Shown in pieces: positions 1 through 11,500 of a stretch of DNA of 64,000 nt; position 1 is the stretch's first letter, and every line of letters starts with the position of its first letter. The stretch comes from Pratylenchus scribneri. Taxonomy: Eukaryota > Nematoda > Chromadorea > Rhabditida > Pratylenchidae. The notes under the pieces were generated by a model that saw only the letters and a list, made by a program, of their open reading frames with translations, was not told where the DNA came from and did no database searches. Location: positions 62,001-126,000 of the forward strand of contig JAQSEB010000091.1 in the NCBI GenBank assembly GCA_030063045.1. Direction: 5' to 3'. The position numbers were made by a program, and so were the translations under genes.

Positions 1-161
1 TCACTATTCGATATTATTCTAAAAATTACTTAAAATGTCATCAATTCTCCAAAAATCTTCGACTTTTGTCAGAATTCCCAAATTTTTTTACATTTTCACC
101 AAAATTTTGTGCATTTCTATTTTATGAGACTCCGGGATAATTTTTAACTTTTTTTTTCAAC

Positions 162-3026
162 TTTTTGATTGAATCATTTCGTGAAAATGGTCTAAATGCG
201 ATGAACTCTCTTGGCCAATTGAAAATATCGAGATTGGAATTGTTATTAACCAGCGTTTATCATAGTGCGTTTTGATAGGAGAATAAATAGGATGATTTGA
301 ACCTTTGGGCATTTTACTCCAATCAGCAGAGAATCGGAGAGCCATTTATTAGTTGTAAAATTCAGATTTAAATAAAAGATTGCCAGCTAATCAGCAAGTT
401 GACACTGATAAAAACATTGCAACTCTTCTGCATTTCTTGTTAAGTGCCTATGATCGGTATAAATGGGTGATGATGAATACAATTGATTAAATATGGCCTT
501 TGAATTTTAGTCAACCACGACGTCTTACAGTTTTTGCTATCAAAGTTGCATTGTAATAAAAATTTTAATGTGATGACATGTGTACGTATATATTCCAAAC
601 GATTTTCAGGGCCACAATTTGTACAGGAAAATTGGTTGATAAACTGAGATGTATGTCACTATCATGTACCTATATCATATTTCATATATCTTCACCTTTT
701 TACAAAAAGATTTTTCAAACCAATTTGCAAAATTTTAATTATTTTTATTCTCTAGATAGGTTGTAAATCTTAAAAATGAATAATTTCTGGTTATTAAATT
801 AACATCTAATAAATTTTCACTCAAAAATTTCTTTACTACAGATATATTCTCCCAAATTTCTGAGCCTTCTGGCTCCCTTTTGGATCATGAAAAATTTGCG
901 GAATATTTACAACAAGTGTTAGCACTACCAACAGCAGTTTTTGAAGGGTAAATGCAATTTGGATTAATAGCACTCTCTTGGTCTTCTCCATAATCTTTAG
1001 TCCTACATTTGGCTATTCTCAATTAGCGTTGTCGCAATGTTTTCAACGGCATCCACCAGAACAAGTTACTTTGAATAAGGTAAAAAGAAATGACGGATCT
1101 TTTTCTCATCTTCCACTGCCACCTCCTTAACAGTTTCTTGACACGATTTTGGGTGAAAATTGCCCAGCTTGCCTCATTTGGCTTCCGCTTCTTCATCGAA
1201 TGGCCTCTGTGGAAAATGTTTATCATCCGGTTGTATGCGATTCTTGTCAGGTAAAATTTTAATAAATCCCTTGAAAATTAATAGAAAATGTCAAAATTTA
1301 TTCTAATATAATGATTTCAGGTTCGTTCCTTTACTGGCTTTCGATACAAATGTCAACGATGCACAAATTATCAATTATGTCAATCTTGTTTTTGGCGTGG
1401 TCGGGTAAGCCAAAGCCACACAAATGAACACGAAATGAAGGAATATAACAGCTATGTATTGTTTAAATACTGTTGTTGATATTTAATTCATATGCAGAAA
1501 TCCCCTACTAAACAATTGGCACATACCATCCAAAAATCACTCCAATGCGTTCCGTCAACACATCAGCGAACACATAAAGACTTCCCCTCTAGGCCCCAAC
1601 GTGCCCTTGATCTGAATTTTGTTGTGCCAACACCAATCCCCTCATTTAAGTAAAAAAATTATAAATATAGCCATGAATTTAAATAATTTAGACGACAACT
1701 ACAAGGACAAAAAACGATTGTTGATGCTGAATGGACAGCACAATTTCTTCCTGGTCAATTTGGAAATCCGAATGCAATGGATGATGAACATAAGTTGATT
1801 GCGAGATATGCTGCAAAGTTGGACGGCCGAACAGTGGTCATTTTTAAAGTCTTTATTCGCTTTAAAACAATTATGAAAATGATTTGGGAATATTTTTGAT
1901 GGTAAATGTTGTCGAAGGAAATGAATATAAGAAATTTTGAGTGTTAATTTTAGTCAATTTAGTATTCTACTGACAATAGACGACTTCCCTTTACTCTGCC
2001 TATGCCTATGCCTATCGTTGCTTCTTCAAAAGGAGAAAAACAAATGCATGGTGAACGCGTATTGATAGCGCGTCTCGAAGAGGAAAATCAGGAAATTTTG
2101 CGTGAAATGCAATCATTGGAAGAACAGCAGGTCCGCATGCTTTTTCTATTCTCCTATTAGTAATTTTTAAATTCCCCATCATTTAATTGAAAAATTTTTA
2201 AATGAATTCGAAAAAACCCTCATGGTGAAATATGCATAGGATGTTTTCAGGTAATTTATGACAATACTGGTCAATTGAATACACTTCGAGAACAAACGAT
2301 GGAATTGGAAGCTAGGATGCGGGAAAAGCAACAGCGAAGAAGAGAATTAATGATCAAGCTTGAAAGCGTTATGACAAATTTAAATGTATGATGATAAACG
2401 AGAAATATAAAATTTTTATAATCAAAACTAGAATTCATCAATGCCAACGATATTCACATCTCCTGTTGGAGAAAATTCTCGACGAGGACGGTCAACTACA
2501 TCAGGAGGCATCCCACTTGGCCAATTGACTCTTGCAACTAACTTCGGTCAGCCTAGAACAGCTGTAGTTTCACTACAAGGCGATCTTCTACAGGCAAGAA
2601 CATTTGTTTGTTTATTTTAATTAAATGACTTTGACGATAATCAAATACTAAATTCTAGGCAGTTTTTGTTAAAAAATATTTTCTTAAGGCAGTGAATAAT
2701 GATAGAGCTATTATTATATTACATTAATATTATTAATTAATATGCCTTTCAAAAATCAAGATATTTTTCCCTAATCATCTCCTGGTAAATTTATAGGCTG
2801 CTGATGAAATCACTCAAAATATGAGCCAATTGGTCCGTGAATTAGAAAAAAAAGATGCAGCAACACATTGTGAGTGACACTTTAATTGTTAATTGGAAAT
2901 TCCCTTATTTCAACAGATGAACCAGAAACGTCTCCTGTGATTTCCAATTTAGAGCAGAGAAAAAGGGAGACAAATAATAATAAGACAAGGAGTAATTCAG
3001 CGAATGAAACATTGACAAAAACCTAA
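162..3026 (+). CDS. dyb-1: Dystrobrevin (dystrophin-associated scaffold)
   Basis: Cytoplasmic scaffold of the dystrophin-glycoprotein complex at muscle and neuronal membranes. I place 15 exons: 162-264, 366-456, 511-552, 610-650, 842-947, 1001-1079, 1134-1250, 1321-1455, 1498-1649, 1692-1833, 1963-2130, 2251-2385, 2432-2593, 2797-2869 and 2917-3026. The N-terminal EF-hand-like region reads [23 protein letters not shown] and [17 protein letters not shown], then [18 protein letters not shown] zinc finger follows ([17 protein letters not shown], then [10 protein letters not shown]). Next come LIARYAAKL and a coiled coil rich in E, R and Q (exons 2 to 3 before the end), then [12 protein letters not shown], a junction conserved in vertebrate alpha-dystrobrevin. 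The intron after exon 13 has a GC donor (CAG|GCAAGA at 2594). The first exon has no AG acceptor just upstream, so the true N terminus is unresolved and may lie outside the window. The identification itself is secure. Confidence 0.9.
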
Positions 3027-3880
3027 AATAAAAAAAATTTGCAATTTGTATAAATTTTTGAGGCCTTTTAAAATCTAAATTTTTTATTAGTCATAGCTTT
3101 TATATACATATGCAATTTGCAACATTAAATTTTATTTTAAATTTCAAAATGAGCCCGTAAAAATAAAATAATAACAAAATGGGATTCTGCCAGCAGTTTA
3201 TCGTAATCACTAATCAGCAAAGAAGATTTGTATCGGCCTTCAATTTTCAAACAAGACCATATTCTCTCTTCTTTCATTTATAGCCTTAAGGCATGTAAGA
3301 TTTAATTCCCTAAATTTTTACTGTAGATGTGGAAGCTGCTGGAAGAGTTAGTTGTTAGTAATTTAAGTGAAAGAAAGTATTAGAATATAGATTATAAACA
3401 AAGCATTCGTTTCCTAATAAAGCGGAAGTGATCCTTTCATTGTTGTTTTTCTAATTCCATTAAATATAATATTCATAAGCCAACTCTAATGGAAAAAATA
3501 AATGTTTATAATAATTAATAAAATATTTTCATTTCAAAACATCTTTTAAAAGTGATTTCCTCTATTTTGGAGCATATATACAATATTGTTAATATATATA
3601 AATAATAAATATATAAAAATAACATCTTAGTTTATTTGATCAAAAAATAAACTATTGATCGAAATTAAACTTACCCATAAGTCAGTTGGAACATTTGGGC
3701 TTGCAAGCATTTTATGTCCTAGATATAATGAGACTCACTTATAGATCACCATTCTCCATCTACACCTTCAACAACCATAGTCACTCTTAAGCTCTTAACC
3801 CTATTTTTTTATTTCAGCATATAATTTCAATAAAAGCTATAGAGCATCAAAATTGCATTTTATCTAGGTTTCAGAAAAAA
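3027..3880. other. Intergenic spacer, dystrobrevin to ACS-like gene
   Basis: AT-rich spacer between two genes on the same strand. It holds the probable dystrobrevin 3' UTR, with AATAAA-type signals just after the stop and near 3416. A low-complexity A/T stretch lies around 3585-3630. I see no coding exon or RNA gene. Confidence 0.5.
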
Positions 3881-6800
3881 ATGCCATTACAAGTTGGCAT
3901 TGATGCAATTTTTTGCCTTGACTTTGCCAGAGGAGTAAGTGAAATCACAATTATAAAAAATTATAAGCCGCCTTTGTATAATTTATTAAAATAATAAAAA
4001 TCTTTGTTTGGCTTTACAAAAGAATTCTATAATTTTTAATATTAATACAGATGCACAAATTAAAAAAGGTATATTAGGTAGTTAAAAATAAAAAAACAAT
4101 TATAGCTGACTTTTTTTTTGAAATTTATCTTTCATGGAATATGTAAATTCTTTTTTTACAGAAATCAAATTACGTCCCATATGAAACGACCATTCCCGGC
4201 TTAGTTTATCGGAAATTGGCTTGTGATCGCACCGCTTTTGAATTCGATTCAGAAAAAGTTACAATGAATTTTGGCAAAATCAAAAAGGAAGTAAGGATAT
4301 GGAAAAAGTAAAAAATTTGAGCATTTAAAAAACTAACCTCTAACAAACAATAAGTCTATGTTACAATATTTCATTTGGCATTTGAATTTGATGTTAAAAT
4401 AAGGATACTCTATAGAAAATAGAAAATATAATGAAATTTTGATATTTAAATTATTTCAGATGGAAAAATTTGCAGCAGGTTTATTATCCATTGGTCTCAA
4501 AGAGGAAGATCGGATTTTAATTTGCGGAAATAATTATTCAAATCTTTTGATTGCTGTTTTGGGGAGTGCTCGTAATGGGATGGTTATAAAATTCCATTTT
4601 AATCAAATTTAAAAAATCTAAACATAGATCTTTTCCATTGGAAGTCCAAATTTCCAAAATGCTTCACAAATTCAACATCTTTTATCTTTGGGTACGTTTC
4701 ATTTTTTCTTTCTTCCCAACTTCATTTTACTTAATTTGAGGGGAATTCAATGCATTCATTTATTTTGGAGAATCCGATTGCGTTAACCAATTTTTGTTGC
4801 AAATTTCTCCAGAAATGATAAAATACCCAAAGGGAAAGTTAAAATTGAAGGCCTTTCCAAAATTGTCGCATGTGATCTATGCTGATGAAAATCATAAACA
4901 CGGTAAAATAATAGTTTTTGCCAATTAATTTAGTTATATTTAATTTGTTATCGGAAAATATTGGGTGTAAATAATAATCATAATCAATCCTTTAAATCGC
5001 ACTGAAACAAGAAATTTAGTATATTTTATTAGGTGGCACCTATACTCTATCTGATATATTTTTGAATGGTAGCAATGAACAAATTGAAAAGCTTCCAAAA
5101 ATTGATGAGAAAAACTGCCACAAAATTGGCTCCATTCAATTCACAATGGTTCCTCATGTATTTTATAAAGCTTTACTTTTCATTTTTAAGGGAACAACTA
5201 GTCTACCAAAAGCAGTAGCTTTGACACATTATCAGATAATAAATGGTTGTAGAATTGCGGCAAATGCTATCGGCATTAAGAAAGAGGTAAGTAAAACCTA
5301 AAACCATTTATATTGAATCAAATGAAGATTGGAGATTCAAATTTCGATAATTATAAATAATTATATTACTAATCAAATGGTGTTACATATCAAAAATATT
5401 CATCTTTTTGATTAATATGCTTTATAATTTTTTTCTATAGGATCTGTTTATTAAAATTTAATAAAAACAAAATTTTTCCAGACAGTTCTATGCACTGCAT
5501 TGCCTTTATTCAGAATCCCCATATTTGCATTGTCAATTTTCAGTCCCCTATTGTTCGAATCTAAAACAATTTTTCCAGAACCGAATCCACTGCCTAAATT
5601 TCTATTTGATTCAATCAACAAATATCAGTAAGCCATCTTTTCTTTAATTTACAAAAATATCGCTAATCGTCTTGAATCTTGATGTCCATTTTTATTAAAA
5701 TTAATTCTATTCATTGAAATTTAAAACTCAGTCACTTTAATATGTGAAATTTTCGAATATTTAATGTTGAGAGCTGAATCAAACAGCAAATCAATCTACT
5801 AAACTCATAGGCTAAGGATATGGATCCATAGATGGCAACTTGTAATGAATTTATGATTTTCAATTTTTAAGATGTACGAACTTGCTTTCTAATGCAACAG
5901 CCCTCCGACTCATATTAAGAACACAACCATTAATTCAGAAAAAACAAATCACTCTTACGTCAATTGATACCGTAATTCTTTTAGGAGAGAGGGTATAAAG
6001 ATAGGGATAAAAAACATTAAAAAATAATCAATTTTTAGGTTTCTGCTGATCTTCTGATCTCCATTGAAAATATAATGCCTAAGGCCAAAAAAATTGCTGT
6101 ATGATTTCTTAATCAAATCATTATTTTCCATGATGAAATCAGAAAATTTTATCCATAGTCTCAAAGCAAATATTAGATATCATAAAGAAAACGGAATTTA
6201 AAATTTGAATCTTTCCTCACAGGTTGGTATGATTTCCACTGAATTGGGTGCTATTCCGATTCTCAGCGACCAAACAACAAATTTGATTAAATCGGTCGGC
6301 AAAATTTTGGAAGGGTTTGAGGTGTCTTATAAATTTGATTTTTTGTTTTTATATTGAATATTTTATTAATTTATTTATAGTGGATAAAAATTATCCACCC
6401 AAAAATAAATTGCTTATTTATCTTCCAGGCGGATATAATTAAAATTGATAATCTTTCAAATAACGATGGTGTTCGAAGAGGAGGATTGCTTCTGAAAGCT
6501 TTGGCTAAAACCAAATTTAAAGGTTTTGCACCAAGTTATAAGGACGACCCAGGAATGGATTGGAACTGGGTAATTTCCTTTAAAAAAAATTCTATGAAAA
6601 TATATATACATTCTCTTAGTGATGTTGTTTGTTTTCAAAAAGATGGCAACATTGAAATTATTAGTCACATCCAAGATCTGGTTTTTGATAAAATCGGTCG
6701 TTTGGTAGAATATTGGAAGGTAAAATAGGGAAGAGTTTATAATAAATTCAGCAGAATATTTAATTCAATAATGAATATTGTTGAACATTTCATTTCATTA

Positions 6801-7194
6801 TTAATTTTAAGTTGGAACGTTTACTTGCCCAATTAGCTCAACAAATCAAAGGTGTCCAGGTGAATTTCAAAACTTAATTAATAAAAGATGATAATATTTA
6901 ATCCTTAGATTATTCAATTAGAAAAAGGATCTCCCATTGTTGCGGTGGTAGTTCCAAAAAGAACAATCGCTAAATTACAGATAACCGAATTGAAAAAAGA
7001 AATTGTTGACATTTGCCGGGAACAACAGGTGTTTTTGCTTATCATTGTAATGTAATGAGCTTAATCTTAAATTTTTCAAGCTTCCTCCACCGGATCAATT
7101 GGCCATTTTAGAGGAATTTCCACGTGTCAACACCAAGATTCAAAAATATAAATTACGTGAAGAATTGAGAACCAAAAAACTGCAGATATACTAA
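3881..7194 (+). CDS. Divergent AMP-binding acyl-CoA synthetase-like protein
   Basis: Member of the adenylate-forming superfamily (fatty acyl-CoA synthetase / 4-coumarate-CoA ligase type), which activates carboxylic acids with ATP and CoA. About a dozen exons begin at ATG 3881 (MPLQVGIDAIF) and end LRTKKLQIY at 7194. Supporting pieces in order: VPYETTIPGLVYRKL; MEKFAAGLLSIGLKEEDRI; FTM joined to GTTSLPKAVALTH (the ATP-binding P-loop motif, usually TSGTTGLPKGV); a VGMISTELGA stretch where YGxTE is expected; SDVVCFQKDGNIEIISHIQDL-type sequence at the hinge, where most relatives have GD and DR; and a C-terminal lysine region NTKIQKYKLREEL. Several catalytic motifs are altered (S to M and G to S/A in the P-loop, DR to SH at the hinge), so activity is doubtful. 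No C-terminal peroxisomal SKL is present. The family call is firm; the subfamily and substrate are unknown. Confidence 0.75.
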
Positions 7195-7648
7195 ATAAAA
7201 AAAGCAAACAATCTTTTTTAAATAATATTAGACCCATGGAATATTTTTATCATTGAATCTTGAAGTTAAATTTATTTTATACATAAATTGTTGCTTTCTG
7301 TAATTTTCCAATATGATTTCTCTGATCAATTAATAACTAATCACAAGCTAGAAATGACCTCTTAATAGGAATTCTTAGAAACTCCATTCAATTAGTAACC
7401 CTTTAACTACATTAATTAACTCCCATGTAAAATGTCTTAAATAAATATATATTTACGTTTAATTTTCCATTAAACAATCTCTATCTATAAAATCTACAAT
7501 TTTTACTCAAAAGAAATTGGCAGAAATTATCGAAATTCTATTTAAAAAAAAAGAATATTTTTACTAGTTTGATTTGAGTTTTCAAAATCGAATTACACAA
7601 AATTATTTACTTTCATTCACGTCAGTCAAACTTGGTGTAAAGAAAAAG
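7195..7648. other. Intergenic spacer
   Basis: A/T-rich spacer holding the 3' UTR of the ACS-like gene and the upstream region of the small membrane-protein gene. I see no exon or structured element. Confidence 0.4.
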
Positions 7649-8446
7649 ATGCATTCATTAAAAAGGCATGTTTATTTCTTTAAAAATGACAATTGGATTT
7701 GAATTTAGAGAAAAACTTCATAACATTTCCAATTCCCATTTATAATTTTATTTACTATTTAAAAACAAATGCGAATTTCCTCTCCAATTGTAGGTGAATC
7801 TCATTTTTGCATTTATTGCTATTTTTGCCTCATTAATCGCCTTAGGCTTTTGGATTTTCGTAATGAACAATAAAGAAAAAACAGGAAAAATCCAAATAAA
7901 TACCAGCAAATACAATGCACATGTGAAAATGGATAAAAATGAAAAGGTCAATTTGGCTTTATTATAGATTTCTAATTAGGTAACAATTAATTTTTAGCTT
8001 TGTCTAATTTAATTAGTCTTTGAATTTAACTGAATGAATGACATTTTGGATGAATTGGCTTATATAAATTTAAAATTTTTAATAATTATTTCAGTTTGAA
8101 GAATTTTTCGCCTCTAGTAATTTGCCAATGAATCCAAAAGAAAATCCTGTAACGATTCATAAAAATCAGCAAATTTAACAATTGATCGATATGGCTCCAA
8201 TAAAGTTAGACCATTTTGGATTAATTCCAATGAATAATGCGAAGGACAGACGTATAGAAGTGATAATTTATAAATTAATATGATTAAGAAGGAAAAATTA
8301 TTATTTCAGTCAGTCACCATCACCAATGGCAATGGCTTTTGGAGAATGATAAAAAATGGGGCACAGATCAAGTAAAAGAATTTATGAGGAAAAAGAAAAA
8401 GAATGTCATAAAATTCTTGTTCCGAATATTTGAACTTGAGATTTAG
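7649..8446 (+). CDS. Small single-pass membrane protein, unrecognised
   Basis: I do not recognise a family. Exon 1 (7649-7669, MHSLKRH) joins in phase to 7794-7946, which encodes a clear hydrophobic span (LIFAFIAIFASLIALGFWIF) followed by a basic, hydrophilic tail. It then joins 8095-8178, ending HKNQQI. The three exons total 258 nt, giving 85 residues with one membrane segment. A second open segment starts only 11 nt later (ATG 8190, MAPIKLDHFGLIP) and splices at about 8251 to 8310-8446 (SHHHQWQWLLENDKKW), giving a basic tail. It may be a longer C-terminal isoform of the same gene, reached by a GTAACG donor near 8147, or a separate short ORF. The donors are weak (GTTTAT, GTCAAT). It could be a small mitochondrial or ER protein, but nothing in the sequence fixes this. 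Confidence 0.4.
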
Positions 8447-8553
8447 ATTTGTTTTATCCATGATAAAAAAATAATATTAATTTTATCGTTGAAAATTCAA
8501 AATCGACTGTCAAATAATACAAAAAAGGAATTGAGCGAAAATGTTTGAATTTT

Positions 8554-11500
8554 TTATTCCCTCCTTGGTGTTCCAGCAGCTGTTCCTGCGTTCAAAATAC
8601 CGCCATTTTCGATTAAAAGCCTTCGGCGCTGTTCCTATAATAAATATTTATATACATAAATCATGTTAAAATTGTTGCTTATTGGTGTAACGACATCCTT
8701 GTCAATGCCAATAATGCCTAATAAGGGCTATTTCTTTCCATCATACTGTACCCACACTTTCCTTCAACCTGTCACCCTATCAATCAAATAATTGCCCCAA
8801 TCTGCTTTTTTACACCCACTCCTTTTACCACTAAATGTTCACTTTTCGCCCACTTTTACGACATTCTGTTATCATATTCCCCTTCAATGGACCACTAGGG
8901 GGGCTTAGGCTCACGGCGAAGACCCAGGGCGAAAACCTAGGCCCACCCTCGTCCCAAACCACCTTAATCCCTGGAATAAGGACTATATATCCTAATCAGA
9001 ACTCAGCCAAATAATTTTCGTTAGAAATTTTGATAATAATTCATTTCCTTTCAAAACTCACTTCTTCTTCCTCTGATCGATCCCCCTCCTCCTGTTCATG
9101 AGCTTTCTTCATCTGTAATTTAGAATAATTAGGTTAGAAAAAAATGTGTTTAGGATTATTTGATGCACACCAAATTTACTGCAGCTGAAGCAATTGCAAT
9201 GGGCAATGGATTACAATTTGATGATTTTTTATTTAAATTGCCAGCCATATTGCAACGATTTGAAGAACCTGTTCGATGATGAGTAAATATAAAAATTAAT
9301 ATAAAGTTAAATAAGTGTAAAATATAAGTATGGCTACAAACATACACCTCATTTTCATTTTTCATCTAATCTCTACTAAAGGTTTCACCAATATATAGAA
9401 TAATAACAATACGCATACGCATACGCACCATTTCGGATTTCCCTTCTTGCAATCTTGCTAATTTCTTGACCGGTCAAAGCCAATTTCGAAGGCGATAAAC
9501 TGCCATTGCTACCATCTCCATTAGAAATGTTCACATGTTCTTGTGTGCCAGGGACCTAAAAAATCTTTTTTACAACATCTTAAATCCAGAAATTTAAAAG
9601 AATTTAAAAATAATAAAACACCATTTTTCATTAATTAACATAAATCATGCTTTTTTCCCTGAGATTGATGCCTATGTAGTTTTGTTTTGAGCAAAAAATT
9701 TAAAGGTTTTTAATTCGTTTGAACCCGTCCGAGGACAATTCCACAATCGATAAAGGACAGAAAAAATGTGGTCAATTCCACAAAAGTAAAAATGTGGTCA
9801 ATTCCACAAAAGTAAAAATGTGGTCAATTCCACAAAAGTAAAAATGCTAATGTTAATTTTTTTGTGAAATTATTTGTTTGAGTTGGAAGAAAAAATTTGG
9901 ACATAGGGGTTTTCTGATGTGGAGAATTCAAAAATGACATTAGTTTTTTGACCAGTTCATTGGGTGGTTTGTAAACGGGTTCAAAATGGCTAAAATGTAA
10001 ATATTGTCAGAATGAAGTGAAAATTGGGATTTATATGCTTTTGAATATGGAGAATTTAAAAATGGAATTAGTTTTATGACTAGCGCAAAAGTCGTTTAAC
10101 AAACCGGTTTAAAAATGAAAAATTTCCCCAATTAACGTGAAAATTTAGATTTTTGGTTTTTCAATTATGAGGAACTCAAATATGAAATGAAAAAATAATT
10201 TCAAAAAAAAAAAAAAATAAATACTAATAAGTGTAGAAAATAAAATTACAAATTCTCTTGCCAATTTGAAAAACAGGAATACCCTTAACTAGTAATAATA
10301 AAAAAATATTAGGTGACTGGCTCTATTCATTTGGTTGACAATGGCCAAACTATTATATTTTCCCATGAATTTATTCTTCACTTTTTAATTAATTATATTT
10401 TTTTAAATGATTAATATTTGTATTTTTGACAATCGGGCACTTACTTTTACCACATTTTTACTTTTGTGGAAATGACCACATTTTTACTTTTGTGGAATTG
10501 ACCACATTTTTACTTTTGTGGAAATGACCACATTTTTACTTTTGTGGAATTGACATAGCACCGTTTGAACCATCATTTTTAATCAATTTATACCAATTTT
10601 GAACTGGTCAACATTGTATACTGTTCTTTGCCTGCTCCAATTGGAGACTTTTCTGCCTCTTCATTTTTTTTCAGGAAGTTGAAAAAACGCTGAGGGCAAC
10701 ATTGTCCAAACTGATTATAAAGAAATTTATATTACAGAATGATTCCAAATTGATAACCAACCATTTGAAGAAATTCATGGCGAAATAGATTCGACATTGT
10801 GGCATATAATATAAAATTGACAGAAGAGTTCAAAAGTGATAAAAGGTCGATCGCGTTTGAAAGTTGAGTCATTGCAAAACGCACCTAATAATAAGCATTA
10901 AATTATATTACAATTTATTATCGGACCTGTGGCTTAACTCCGATAGCAATGACTAATATACCTTAAATTAAGATTTAATGTTTTTATTGAAAAAATTTTG
11001 TAACATTTGTGATTCGAGAATCCAGAATATAAATTAAAATATTACAAAAATAAGGTTTAATATAAACAAATTTTTTAAGTTTACACGATTGATGCTATTT
11101 ATAAAACACATATTTCATCTCAAACATTAGATTATTAACTATTATTATCTCAATCGAAATATGTCAAGTTGTCAACAACCCAGAAATGTTATTATAAAAT
11201 AAGATTCACCCTGCGGTAATTCGGTCACAAGGAAGACGGCAACGATTATCTGGAAGTAAAATTACCAATTTATTTATTAATAGATTTCCATCATATTTCT
11301 ACAATAATTAATCGAATCTTGCTACTTGGATTAATAATTTTTGCCAGACAAAAAATATTTATCAGAATAAATAAAGGAATTGACTTTTAATGGATTTTTC
11401 ATAAAAATTGAGTTTTTAAATTCATAAAGCTTAAAAAAAGTTAATTAACAAATTTACCGTAAGCATAGCTGTCGTTCTCTCTGCTTGCGCCTTTCCTTGT

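Larger units (their letters stand above)
9726..10562. mobile_element. MITE-like element A with 9-bp target duplication
   Basis: An 837-bp element inside intron 15 of the peptide GPCR gene. It is flanked by perfect direct repeats GTTTGAACC at 9717-9725 and 10563-10571. The left end (CGTCCGAGGACAATTCCACA) pairs with the reverse complement of the right end (GGTGCTATGTCAATTCCACA), matching at 14 of 20 positions including the inner 10. Inside the ends lie inverted arrays of a 26-bp unit, three copies on the left and four on the right. There is no transposase ORF. A 9-bp duplication is typical of Mutator-like elements, so I infer a non-autonomous MULE. It shares its TAGCACC right terminus with element B at 20.6 kb. 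Confidence 0.7.

Noticed and set aside
8730..8990. Possible tRNA in the GC-rich part of the GPCR intron
   Set aside because: No GGTTCRANTCC-type B box and no cloverleaf could be drawn. No tRNA was found anywhere in the window.
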